Assembly: GCA_017545095.1 (NCBI GenBank)
Contig: JAFYCU010000205.1
Span: 1-6,954 of the forward strand
Source: Muribaculaceae bacterium
GTDB taxonomy: Bacteria > Bacteroidota > Bacteroidia > Bacteroidales > Muribaculaceae
Direction of reading: 5' to 3'
DNA length: 6,954 nucleotides
The position numbers and the translations under genes were made by a program. The notes beneath the pieces are model-generated. The model saw only the letters and a list, made by a program, of their open reading frames with translations, had not been told where the DNA came from and made no database searches. Shown here one piece after another: positions 1 to 5,664 of this stretch. Position 1 is the first letter of the stretch, and each line of letters starts with the position of its first letter.

Positions 1-642
1 AATGCTTTGCAGCGTGGGAGGTTCCACCTCGGTGTATCCGGTATCGTCGAGCACCAGGCGCATGGTATTGATCACGGTGGCGCGCTTGAGGAAGGTCTCC
101 TTCACGCCCTCGTTCACAATCAGGTCCACATAACGCTGGCGGTAGCGCAGCTCGGGGTCGTCGAAGGCATCATACACCTGACCGTCCTTCACCTTCACCA
201 CCGGCAGGGGGCGCAGCGACTTGCTGAGCACCTTGAGCGACTGTGCGTGCACACTGATTTCGCCCGTCTGCGTGCGGAACACAAAGCCGGTGATGCCCAC
301 AAAGTCGCCCATGTCTAGCAACTTCTTGAACACCACGTTGTAGAGGTCTTTGTCCTCACCGGGGCACAGGTCGTCGCGGCTGATGTACACCTGCACGCGC
401 CCATGCGAGTCCTGCAGCTCCATGAAAGAGGCTTTGCCCATGATACGGCGGCTCATGATTCGCCCGGCGATGCGCACTTGCCGCTGCTCGGGGGCATCGT
501 CGCTGAATTGCTCGCGGATGTCGTCGCTATAGGCATCCACCACAAACTCCTCGGCCGGATAGGGGTTGATGCCCATCTCGCGCATGGCCGCCAGGCTGCC
601 ACGACGCACAATCTCTTGTTCGCTCAGTTCCAGTATGTTCAT
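1..642 (-). CDS. lysS: Lysyl-tRNA synthetase, class II (N-terminal 214 residues; runs off the left edge)
   Basis: This enzyme charges tRNA-Lys with lysine in the cytoplasm. The gene reads leftward from ATG at 642-640 (MNILELSEQE) and is still open at base 1, so only 214 residues of what is usually a protein of about 500-580 residues are seen. Residues about 55-160 form the OB-fold anticodon-binding domain, including VRIAGRIMSRR and GKASFMELQD. YRQRYVDL at residues 167-174 is the LysRS signature before the catalytic core. The last visible residues (TGYTEVEPPTLQSI) are the motif 1 region of the class II fold. Motifs 2 and 3 lie outside the window. The start is supported by the N-terminal match to the family and by an upstream gene ending 18 nt away. 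It is probably transcribed with that lipoprotein gene, because I see no promoter in the 18-nt gap. Both the frame and the identity are very secure. Confidence 0.97.
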   Translation of the reverse strand, partial: MNILELSEQEIVRRGSLAAMREMGINPYPAEEFVVDAYSDDIREQFSDDAPEQRQVRIAGRIMSRRIMGKASFMELQDSHGRVQVYISRDDLCPGEDKDLYNVVFKKLLDMGDFVGITGFVFRTQTGEISVHAQSLKVLSKSLRPLPVVKVKDGQVYDAFDDPELRYRQRYVDLIVNEGVKETFLKRATVINTMRLVLDDTGYTEVEPPTLQSI

Positions 643-660
643 TGTATCGTAGTTTCGTTG

Positions 661-1059
661 TTATTTTGCAGAATTATTGTTTGTCACGTTATTGTCCTTA
701 TCGGCGTTATTCTGTTTCACCTTGCTTGCCAGTTCGGTCACGCCCTGCGTCATCTTCTCGTTGAGTACGATCATGAAGTCGTCGCGCAGGTCCCGTGCCT
801 CGTAGTATCTTTTCGCGGCATCGATGCGTTGCTGCAGCTGCTGTGTCTCGTCCTCGGTGTCGGTGCCGTTGAGCATCTTGTCCGACAGCTCAATGCTGCG
901 TTGCGCAATAGCCTCGGCATCACGGTTGTAGTCACCCGTAAGCTCGGCAGGCAGCGAGTCGTGCACTGGCTTGCTGCCATGGCCAGCGCCATCACACGAA
1001 ATCAGGCTCATTGCCAGCAAGGCAACGGCCACCCATAACGTTTTTTTCATCTGTTTCAT
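661..1059 (-). CDS. Small predicted lipoprotein of unknown function, upstream of lysS
   Basis: The product is 132 residues. It opens with a basic n-region and a hydrophobic stretch (WVAVALLAMSL), then a lipobox LISC with the lipidated cysteine at residue 22, so it should be a signal-peptidase II substrate anchored in the envelope. There is no obvious K-(D/E)2-type surface-export signal right after the cysteine, so a periplasm-facing position is more likely. The mature part (about 110 residues) is charged, Gln/Asp/Glu-rich and probably helical, with coiled-coil-like spacing around residues 50-115. It ends in an Asn/Lys-rich tail (NNNSAK). I do not recognise a family. Two starts are possible: ATG at 1059 (MKQMKK) and ATG at 1050 (MKK). 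The second lies 23 nt from the end of the -7 box, similar to the distance at surE in this window, and may be the real one. The stop is 18 nt before lysS, suggesting co-transcription. Confidence 0.75.
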   Translation of the reverse strand: MKQMKKTLWVAVALLAMSLISCDGAGHGSKPVHDSLPAELTGDYNRDAEAIAQRSIELSDKMLNGTDTEDETQQLQQRIDAAKRYYEARDLRDDFMIVLNEKMTQGVTELASKVKQNNADKDNNVTNNNSAK

Positions 1060-1073
1060 TTCAATTCAAAGTG

Positions 1074-1105
1074 CAAATTTAGAGAAAGTTGGCCACACAG
1101 CCAAA
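1074..1105 (-). promoter_or_regulatory. Bacteroidetes-type promoter for the lipoprotein-lysS unit
   Basis: On the minus strand, TTTG (1105-1102) is followed after exactly 20 nt by TAAATTTG (1081-1074). This matches the Bacteroidetes -33 TTTG and -7 TAnnTTTG consensus with the expected spacing. Transcription would start near 1068-1070, leaving a leader of only about 10 nt to ATG 1059, or about 19 nt to ATG 1050. Confidence 0.75.
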
Positions 1106-1165
1106 TATTTGCCCGATTTTTTATCTTTACCCACCCGATTCAAGCTCAAATCAGCCATCAAACAA

Positions 1166-1206
1166 GATGCAAGAATCAAGCCAGCCGACGCAAGTATCAG
1201 ACAATG
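1166..1206 (+). repeat. Composite heptamer repeat, copy 1 (degenerate)
   Basis: Two 7-nt units (GATGCAA at 1166, GAATCAA at 1173) are followed by GCCAGCCGACGC (1180-1191) and then, after a few bases, ATCAGACAATG (1196-1206). The layout matches copy 2 (1212-1270) and copy 3 (6675-6735). The difference is that this copy carries CCAGCC where the others have GGCTGG, its reverse complement. Confidence 0.55.
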
Positions 1207-1211
1207 AAAAA

Positions 1212-1270
1212 GAGGCGAGATACGAGATGCAAGATGCGAGCTGGCTGGCGCGGCGTTCAGACGACGAAGG
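1212..1270 (+). repeat. Composite heptamer repeat, copy 2
   Basis: Four consecutive 7-nt units of form GANNCRA (GAGGCGA, GATACGA, GATGCAA, GATGCGA at 1212-1239) run directly into GCTGGCTGGCGC (1240-1251) and then TCAGACGACGAAGG (1257-1270). The same order, with an identical 12-nt GCTGGCTGGCGC core, recurs in the same orientation at 6675-6735, about 5.46 kb away. Confidence 0.75.
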
Positions 1271-1274
1271 AATA

Positions 1275-1290
1275 TTTAATCCCTTAATTC
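1275..1290 (+). repeat. 16-bp direct repeat, left copy
   Basis: TTTAATCCCTTAATTC here matches TTTAATTCCTTAATTC at 1488-1503 in 15 of 16 positions. The two copies bracket the palindromic element. They could be a remnant of its insertion or simply members of the AATTCCTTAATTC repeat family, which is also seen inverted at 6466-6478. Confidence 0.5.
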
Positions 1291-1450
1291 AAGTTTCGGA
1301 AATAGCAGCGACAGCTCCCCCTCTAAGTTAGAGGGGGTTAGGGGGAGTATGTCCCAACAAGGACAATGCAATCTTGAGTGAATCTTTGACGAAATCGTCA
1401 TACTCCCCCCTGCCCCCTCTATCTTAGAGGGGGAGCTATTTACTTGAATT
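1286..1450. repeat. Palindromic MITE/REP-like element with nested inverted repeats
   Basis: The core is two 39-nt arms, 1313-1351 and 1399-1437, that are reverse complements at 35 of 39 positions around a 47-nt centre. Each arm is itself a small palindrome: CCCCCTCTAA-G-TTAGAGGGGG in the left arm, and CCCCCTCTA-TCT-TAGAGGGGG in the right. The symmetry continues outward: AATTCAAGT (1286-1294) pairs with ACTTGAATT (1442-1450), and AAATAG pairs with CTATTT. The left side carries two extra segments (5 and 9 nt). No transposase is encoded, so any movement would need a transposase acting in trans. From memory, very similar C/G-run palindromes recur between genes in Bacteroidales. In RNA it would form a long hairpin after waaA, but it lacks a following U-run, so I do not call a terminator. 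Confidence 0.7.
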
Positions 1451-1487
1451 TCAGACATCTCGCGTCTATTCATACTACTTGCAAAAC

Positions 1488-1503
1488 TTTAATTCCTTAA
1501 TTC
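1488..1503 (+). repeat. 16-bp direct repeat, right copy, overlapping the waaA stop codon
   Basis: TTTAATTCCTTAATTC is the partner of 1275-1290 (15/16). The TAA stop of waaA (1499-1497 on the minus strand) and its last codon lie inside this repeat, so the repeat reaches into the end of the coding region. Confidence 0.5.
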
Positions 1504-2732
1504 TTGAAGATGGTGTCGTAGATGCGCTGTGTGGCTCCGAGGTGGCTTTGGATGTAGTTGCCGGCGATGTTGCCGGTGCGGTGCAGGTGGTCGGGGTCGG
1601 CAACCAAGCGGTCGAGTTGTTCGGTGAATTGTTGTGCGGTCTGGATGCTAAAGGCCCCTTGCGCCGCCACCAGGTCGCGAGCCTCCTGGAATTTCTCGTA
1701 GTGCGGGCCGAAGATGACGGGAATGCCATAGACGGCGGCCTCGTTGATGTTGTGAATGCCCGCGCCAAAGCCGCCGCCCACATAGGCCGCCTGTCCATAG
1801 CGGTAGAGCGACGACAGCAGGCCGAAGCTGTCGATGACCAGGCAGTGGGTGTCGGCCATTTGGTCGGCACGGGCCTGCGAAAACAGTGCCGTGCGCCGCT
1901 CGATGCGGCTCATGATGGCCAGCAGGCGGTCGCGGTCGAACTCATGCGGGGCGATAATCAGCTTCATGCCCGGATGCGCGTTGAAGTAGGGCAGCACGAT
2001 GTCTTCGTCGGGTTCCCAGCTGCTGCCCACCACCAGCGTGAAGGGAGCGTTCTCCACAAAGCGGTCGATGGTGGGGAACTGGCGTGCGCGCTCGCGCACA
2101 TGCGCCACACGGTCGAAACGCGTGTCGCCCGCCACCAGCACGTGATCGACACCGATGCTGGCCAGCAACTCACGCGACTGCTCGTTCTGCACAAACAGGA
2201 GGTCGAAACAGTGCAGCATCTTGCGAAACATGCCTCCCCAGGGACGGAAGAACACCTGCCCTGGGCGGAAGATGCTCGAAATGATGTAGGTGGGCACTCC
2301 ACGATGCTTCAGCTCGTTCAGGTAGTTGCCCCAGAACTCATATTTCACAAAGATGGCCATCGACGGCTTCACCAGGTCGAGAAAGCAGCGCACGTTGCCG
2401 GTGAGGTCGAATGGCAGGTAGCACACGGCATCCACCTGGTCGTAGCCCTTGCGCACCTCATAGCCCGAGGGGGAGAAGAAGGTGAGCAAGATGCGGGCAT
2501 CGGGCTGCCGCTGGCGAATCATCTCGATCAGTGGCCGTCCCTGCTCAAATTCGCCCAGCGACGAGGCGTGAATCCAGATGCAGCCGCCTGCGGGTGACAG
2601 CCGCTCGCGCAGCACATCGAAGGTGCGGGCCTGGCCTTGGAGCATGAGCCGTGCCTTGCGGTTCTTGACCGAAGCCAGGCGAACGGCGGCGCGATAGGCC
2701 TTGATGCCGAAGTTATAGAGGGTGTTCATCAT
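1497..2732 (-). CDS. waaA: 3-deoxy-D-manno-octulosonic acid (Kdo) transferase
   Basis: WaaA/KdtA transfers Kdo from CMP-Kdo to the lipid A precursor at the cytoplasmic face of the inner membrane, the first step of LPS core assembly. The product is 411 residues, normal for the GT30 family. The N-terminal Rossmann-like domain includes the hallmark ASSLGEFEQGRPLI (residues 56-69); E61 of the SLGE motif corresponds to the catalytic base. KYEFWGNYLNEL (130-141) and GDTRFDRV (202-209) are also family-typical. The C-terminal CMP-Kdo-binding domain shows VGSSWEPDE (235-243), IIAPHEFDR (259-267) and GGGFGAGIHNINEAAVYG (319-336), followed by PVIFGPHYEKFQEA (338-351). Start ATG 2732 or the adjacent ATG 2729 are equally possible. 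It is the last gene of the gltX operon, 33 nt after the outer-membrane protein gene. Whether it adds one or two Kdo residues cannot be read from the sequence. Confidence 0.95.
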   Translation of the reverse strand: MMNTLYNFGIKAYRAAVRLASVKNRKARLMLQGQARTFDVLRERLSPAGGCIWIHASSLGEFEQGRPLIEMIRQRQPDARILLTFFSPSGYEVRKGYDQVDAVCYLPFDLTGNVRCFLDLVKPSMAIFVKYEFWGNYLNELKHRGVPTYIISSIFRPGQVFFRPWGGMFRKMLHCFDLLFVQNEQSRELLASIGVDHVLVAGDTRFDRVAHVRERARQFPTIDRFVENAPFTLVVGSSWEPDEDIVLPYFNAHPGMKLIIAPHEFDRDRLLAIMSRIERRTALFSQARADQMADTHCLVIDSFGLLSSLYRYGQAAYVGGGFGAGIHNINEAAVYGIPVIFGPHYEKFQEARDLVAAQGAFSIQTAQQFTEQLDRLVADPDHLHRTGNIAGNYIQSHLGATQRIYDTIFKN

Positions 2733-2765
2733 TGCGTGTGGATGAGTAATGAGAAAAACGAGCGT

Positions 2766-3893
2766 TCAAAACAGCGGCTCGAGCACCGTGGACTTGGTCT
2801 GGGCTTTGCGGCCCGTGCCACCCAAGTAGTAGCGGCAGCTGAGTTGCTGCCAGAACCCGGTGATGCGGTCGGTGGCGTGATAGGTGAGCACGGCGCTCAC
2901 GTCCACATGGTGGTTCTGCACCAGGTGCGCCCGCACGTCGGTGCGGCTGTAGAACTTGCTGCAGTAATATGGGTCGCCCAGGTTCAGCTGGTTGCCAAAC
3001 TGGCCGTAGAGCGGGAACAGGTCTTTGCCAGCGGTCACGCTCTCGTCCACCTCGAGCCACCGCCATCGTGCGTTGACGTTGGCCACGAAAGCAGCCGGTG
3101 TGTGCCACTTGCCCTCGGCGCGTGTGCGCTGTAGCTGCACGATGGCCCCGGCTTCGATGCCCAGGCGCACGCTGCCCGGGTGCAGGTGCAGTGCCAGCAT
3201 GGGGTTGATGGAGCCATCGTCGTTCACGCCCTCGCCCTCGGGAGCGTGCTTGCGTTTAGCCAGATGGTTGTAGTAGATGTGTCCCTTGAGCCACAGCGGT
3301 CCTGCCATGGGTACTGCTCCGCTGAGCAGCACGTAGAACGCCTCGCGCTGCGTGGTGGTCTGCATCTGCCGCCAGTCAATCACGGCCTGCACCCAGCCAC
3401 GGTTGTGGTGGCTGTAGTGCAGCAATGCCCCGCGCACATTGGGCGTGCAGTAGTCGAGCGAGTCGCTCCACAGGTATCGCGGCAGGCGTTCGTGGAGCAA
3501 CGTGCGCGGGAACCACCCCAGCGCGGCGCTAACGCCGTTGGCTCCTTCATAGCGGTAATAGAGCGTGGGCAGCACCTTGTAGCCCGTGAGGCCGTCGTTG
3601 AGCGGCTGATACCATGCCGCGCCCGCCATCAGGCTGTTGCGCCCGCCATCGATGGTCACCCCCACCTCGGGAGCTAGGCGGGTGAAGATGAACGTTTGGT
3701 CGGGTCGCAACGCATCACCGCCCTCGCGGTTGTTCACCACCGAGGCGAAATCGACACGCCACACCACCTCTTGCGCCGATAGCGTTAAACCAATGCACAA
3801 TGCGTAACATAATGCACAATGCATAATGCACAATGCACAATTCTGCAATGCGTTACTTAAAATGCCGCCCATCGCGCTAAGCCAATTGTGCAT
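2766..3893 (-). CDS. Predicted outer-membrane beta-barrel-like protein of unknown function
   Basis: The product is up to 375 residues, lying between gltX (11 nt) and waaA (33 nt) on the same strand. The N-terminus carries a signal peptide ending LTLSAQ-EVVW (cut near residue 41), typical of Bacteroidetes exported proteins. The mature part alternates polar and hydrophobic/aromatic residues (for example LPTLYYRYEG, LALHLHPGSVRLGIEAG, HLVQNHHVDVSAVLTYH), as in membrane beta-strands, and the chain ends in Phe. I recall a GWFPR...SDS...VIDWRQMQ...REAF pattern from uncharacterised Bacteroidales outer-membrane proteins, but I cannot name the family. Oddly, the signal peptide is encoded by a 7-nt tandem repeat and contains five cysteines (C19, C22, C26, C29, C33). 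The start is uncertain: ATG 3893, ATG 3872 (residue 8) or ATG 3824 (residue 24). The envelope role fits the neighbouring LPS gene, but that is inference only. Confidence 0.78.
   Translation of the reverse strand: MHNWLSAMGGILSNALQNCALCIMHCALCYALCIGLTLSAQEVVWRVDFASVVNNREGGDALRPDQTFIFTRLAPEVGVTIDGGRNSLMAGAAWYQPLNDGLTGYKVLPTLYYRYEGANGVSAALGWFPRTLLHERLPRYLWSDSLDYCTPNVRGALLHYSHHNRGWVQAVIDWRQMQTTTQREAFYVLLSGAVPMAGPLWLKGHIYYNHLAKRKHAPEGEGVNDDGSINPMLALHLHPGSVRLGIEAGAIVQLQRTRAEGKWHTPAAFVANVNARWRWLEVDESVTAGKDLFPLYGQFGNQLNLGDPYYCSKFYSRTDVRAHLVQNHHVDVSAVLTYHATDRITGFWQQLSCRYYLGGTGRKAQTKSTVLEPLF
3791..3842 (-). repeat. TTRTGCA heptamer array inside the signal-peptide region of the outer-membrane protein gene
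   Basis: Read on the minus strand, the stretch is built from 7-nt units TTGTGCA, TTGTGCA, TTATGCA, TTGTGCA, then a disturbed unit and a further TTGTGCA. It encodes residues 18-34 of the overlapping gene. The period shows in the protein as CALCIMH followed by CALCYAL and C. Bases 3824-3842 form a perfect 19-bp inverted repeat with 3884-3902. Confidence 0.75.
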
Positions 3894-3914
3894 TGTGCAT
3901 TAAATTATGCATTA
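3884..3914 (+). repeat. TGCATTR heptamer repeat, inverted relative to 3791-3842, across the gltX stop codon
   Basis: Units TGCATTG, TGCATTA and TGCATTA occur here. Bases 3884-3902 are the exact reverse complement of 3824-3842, leaving a 41-nt loop. The gltX TAA stop (3907-3905) and its final Asn-Ala codons lie within the repeat, as does the most upstream possible start of the next gene (ATG 3893). In mRNA the arms could pair and hide the upstream start, leaving ATG 3872 in the loop. Confidence 0.65.
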
Positions 3915-5431
3915 CCAATGGCTTCGATACCACGCTCGATGCGTGCGATGGTTTCGGGTTTGCCCAGCAGCTCGGTGATGTCGAACATGTGTGGCCCCTT
4001 GCACTCGCCCACCACGGTGAGGCGGAAGGCGTTCATCACATTGCCCAGGTGATAGTCGTGCTCCTTGATCCAAGCCAGCACGATGTCTTCGCAGTTCTTG
4101 CTCGAGAAGTCGTCGATGGCGCGCAGCACCTCGATGAGGTCGCGCATGATGGCCGGTGTGTCATCTTTCCAGCGTTTGCGGATATCCTTCTCGGCATATT
4201 GTTCCGGTGCACGGAAGAAGAACGCGGCCTGGTCCCACAACTCGCCCACAAAGTTCACGCGGCTTTTCACCAAGCCCACGGCGCGGGCGATGTAGTTGTC
4301 GGCAAACGCACTGGCATCGACGTGGCTAGCTAGCACAGGCTTGAACACTTTTGCCAGCTCTTCATCGGCCATATTCATCAGATACTCGTGGTTGAACCAC
4401 TTGCCCTTTTCGAAGTCGAACTTGGCGCCCTTTTTCGAGCAGTGCTCAAAGGAGAATTCCTTGATGAGTTCCTGCATCGAGAACAGCTCGCGGTCGTCGC
4501 CGGGGTTCCATCCCAGCAGAGCCAGGAAGTTGACCACGGCCTGCGGCAGATAGCCCCGCTCGCGGTAACCGCTCGACACCTCGCCACTCTGCGGGTCGTG
4601 CCACTCGAGGGGGAACACGGGGAATCCCAGCCGGTCGCCATCGCGCTTGCTGAGCTTGCCCTTGCCGTCGGGCTTGAGCAGCAGCGGCAGGTGCACAAAC
4701 TGCGGCATCGTGTCGGCCCATCCCAGGGCTTGGTAGAGCAGCACGTGCAGCGGAGCGCTGGGCAGCCACTCCTCGCCGCGAATCACGTGCGACACCTCCA
4801 TCAGGTGGTCGTCGACGATGTTGGCCAGGTGATAAGTGGGCAGGTCGTCGGCGCTTTTGTAGAGCACCTTGTCGTCGAGCACGTTGCTGTTCACGGTCAC
4901 GCGGCCGCGAATCAGGTCGTCGACCGTCACCAGATGGTCGGGGTCGATTTTGAAACGCACCACATGCTTGGTGCCGGCATCGAGCAGAGCCTGCACCTCG
5001 GTGGGTGAAAGGCTCAGCGAGTTGCGCATGTGCATGCGCGTGGAGGCATCATACTGGAAATTGGCCACTTCCTTGCGTTTGGCTTCCAGCTCCTCGGGGG
5101 TGTCGAACGCGATATAAGCTTTGCCGTCGTTGAGCAGCTGGTGCACATATTGGCGATAAATGTCGCGGCGTTCGCTTTGCTTGTAGGGGCCGTAGTCGCC
5201 ACCTTCGCGCACACCCTCGTCGATGCTGATGCCCAGCCAGTGCAGGGCCTCGTTGATATAGTCCTCGGCTCCGGGCACAAAGCGTGTGGAGTCGGTGTCC
5301 TCGATGCGCAGAATCATCGTGCCGCCATGCTGGCGGGCATACAAATAGTTATACAATGCGGTGCGCACGCCGCCAATGTGCAGAGGCCCCGTGGGCGACG
5401 GTGCGAAGCGCACTCTCACTTTTCTATCCAT
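3905..5431 (-). CDS. gltX: Glutamyl-tRNA synthetase
   Basis: This cytoplasmic class I aminoacyl-tRNA synthetase charges tRNA-Glu for translation. The product is 508 residues, full length for the bacterial family. The N-terminal Rossmann domain opens with [17 protein letters not shown] (residues 5-21), containing the HIGH-type motif HIGG at 18-21. IEDTDSTR follows at 43-50. The second ATP-binding signature KLSKRDG is at 259-265, and ALLGWNPG at 304-311 is family-typical. The remaining C-terminal third is the helical anticodon-binding region. Start ATG 5431 places the family motif at the expected position and lies about 26 nt from the predicted transcription start. It is the first gene of a minus-strand operon with the outer-membrane protein gene and waaA, and divergent from surE. 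I recall gltX next to waaA in Bacteroides as well. Its last two codons and stop are formed by repeat sequence. Whether it is discriminating or also charges tRNA-Gln cannot be settled here. Confidence 0.98.
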   Translation of the reverse strand: MDRKVRVRFAPSPTGPLHIGGVRTALYNYLYARQHGGTMILRIEDTDSTRFVPGAEDYINEALHWLGISIDEGVREGGDYGPYKQSERRDIYRQYVHQLLNDGKAYIAFDTPEELEAKRKEVANFQYDASTRMHMRNSLSLSPTEVQALLDAGTKHVVRFKIDPDHLVTVDDLIRGRVTVNSNVLDDKVLYKSADDLPTYHLANIVDDHLMEVSHVIRGEEWLPSAPLHVLLYQALGWADTMPQFVHLPLLLKPDGKGKLSKRDGDRLGFPVFPLEWHDPQSGEVSSGYRERGYLPQAVVNFLALLGWNPGDDRELFSMQELIKEFSFEHCSKKGAKFDFEKGKWFNHEYLMNMADEELAKVFKPVLASHVDASAFADNYIARAVGLVKSRVNFVGELWDQAAFFFRAPEQYAEKDIRKRWKDDTPAIMRDLIEVLRAIDDFSSKNCEDIVLAWIKEHDYHLGNVMNAFRLTVVGECKGPHMFDITELLGKPETIARIERGIEAIGNA

Positions 5432-5462
5432 ATTATTTTCAATTCTATTTGGTTTCAGCCTG

Positions 5463-5494
5463 CAAAGTTAGTCATTTCTTGCGACACACACAAA
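5463..5494 (-). promoter_or_regulatory. Bacteroidetes-type promoter for gltX-OMP-waaA
   Basis: On the minus strand, TTTG (5494-5491) is followed after exactly 20 nt by TAACTTTG (5470-5463), a full match to the -33/-7 consensus. Predicted transcription starts near 5457, giving an A-rich leader of about 26 nt to ATG 5431. The spacing equals that of the promoter at 1074-1105. Confidence 0.82.
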
Positions 5495-5537
5495 TAAAGG
5501 CAACTACCGACTATGGTTGTGCCTAAAAAATGGAGAG

Positions 5538-5636
5538 AACCAACTCACAAATTGATGTGGTTTTACTGCAAAGCATCTCACAAATCCGACAACTTTTTAG
5601 CTGAAGTGTCTCGCAAATTGAAAAAAAGTCATTATC
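5538..5636 (+). repeat. Three degenerate 33-bp tandem repeats in the gltX/surE divergent spacer
   Basis: Repeats begin at 5538, 5571 and 5604. Each starts with AA and carries a core at the same offset: CTCACAAATTG (5544-5554), CTCACAAATCC (5577-5587) and CTCGCAAATTG (5610-5620). The core spacing is exactly 33 bp both times. Copies 1 and 2 also share TTTTA about nine bases after the core, while copy 3 runs into the surE -7 box. A 33-bp step is about three helical turns, so all cores face the same side of the DNA, as tandem operator sites would. No regulator is identifiable from the sequence. Confidence 0.65.
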
Positions 5637-5640
5637 TTTG
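5633..5640 (+). promoter_or_regulatory. Probable -7 box of the surE promoter
   Basis: TATCTTTG matches the Bacteroidetes -7 consensus TAnnTTTG and lies 24 nt before the surE ATG. Transcription would start near 5645. There is no TTTG at the usual -33 distance; that zone holds the third CTCGCAAATTG core (5610-5620) instead. Such an absence would fit a promoter that needs an activator or is weak. Confidence 0.65.
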
Positions 5641-5664
5641 CGCTTGAAAATCTATGATTATGCA

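Larger units (their letters stand above)
1060..1496. other. 437-bp gene-free spacer between waaA and the lipoprotein gene
   Basis: The spacer contains the lipoprotein promoter at its left end, then two copies of a composite heptamer repeat (1166-1270), a 16-bp direct repeat (1275-1290 and 1488-1503) and a palindromic element (1286-1450). Short open frames cross it, but they consist of repeat sequence and resemble no protein I know. No tRNA or other recognisable structured RNA was seen. Confidence 0.7.

Noticed and set aside
1121..1128. TATCTTTA as a plus-strand -7 box
   Set aside because: One mismatch to TAnnTTTG, no TTTG at the right distance, and no plus-strand gene downstream.
1089..1331. 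80-residue plus-strand open frame
   Set aside because: It runs through the heptamer repeats into the palindromic element and overlaps the lipoprotein promoter; repeat translation only.
1276..1473. 65-residue minus-strand open frame
   Set aside because: It is formed almost wholly by the palindromic repeat element; no start context, domain or signal peptide.
1479..2597. Long plus-strand open frame of 372 codons opposite waaA
   Set aside because: It is the antisense shadow of a GC-rich gene whose own frame has clear Kdo-transferase motifs; the same holds for the long frames opposite gltX (4388-5008) and surE (5632-6408).
5498..5524. Hairpin AGGCAAC...GTTGTGCCT as an intrinsic terminator
   Set aside because: The stem is interrupted by unpaired bases and lies upstream of both divergent genes, where no transcript is expected to end.
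5538..5636. CRISPR array
   Set aside because: Only three degenerate copies with an 11-bp core, no uniform repeat with distinct spacers, no cas genes.
5638..5664. N-terminal extension of surE from TTG 5638 (MRLKIYDYA)
   Set aside because: The TTG is part of the TATCTTTG -7 box, so it would not be in the transcript; ATG 5665 also gives the usual short lead into ISNDDG.
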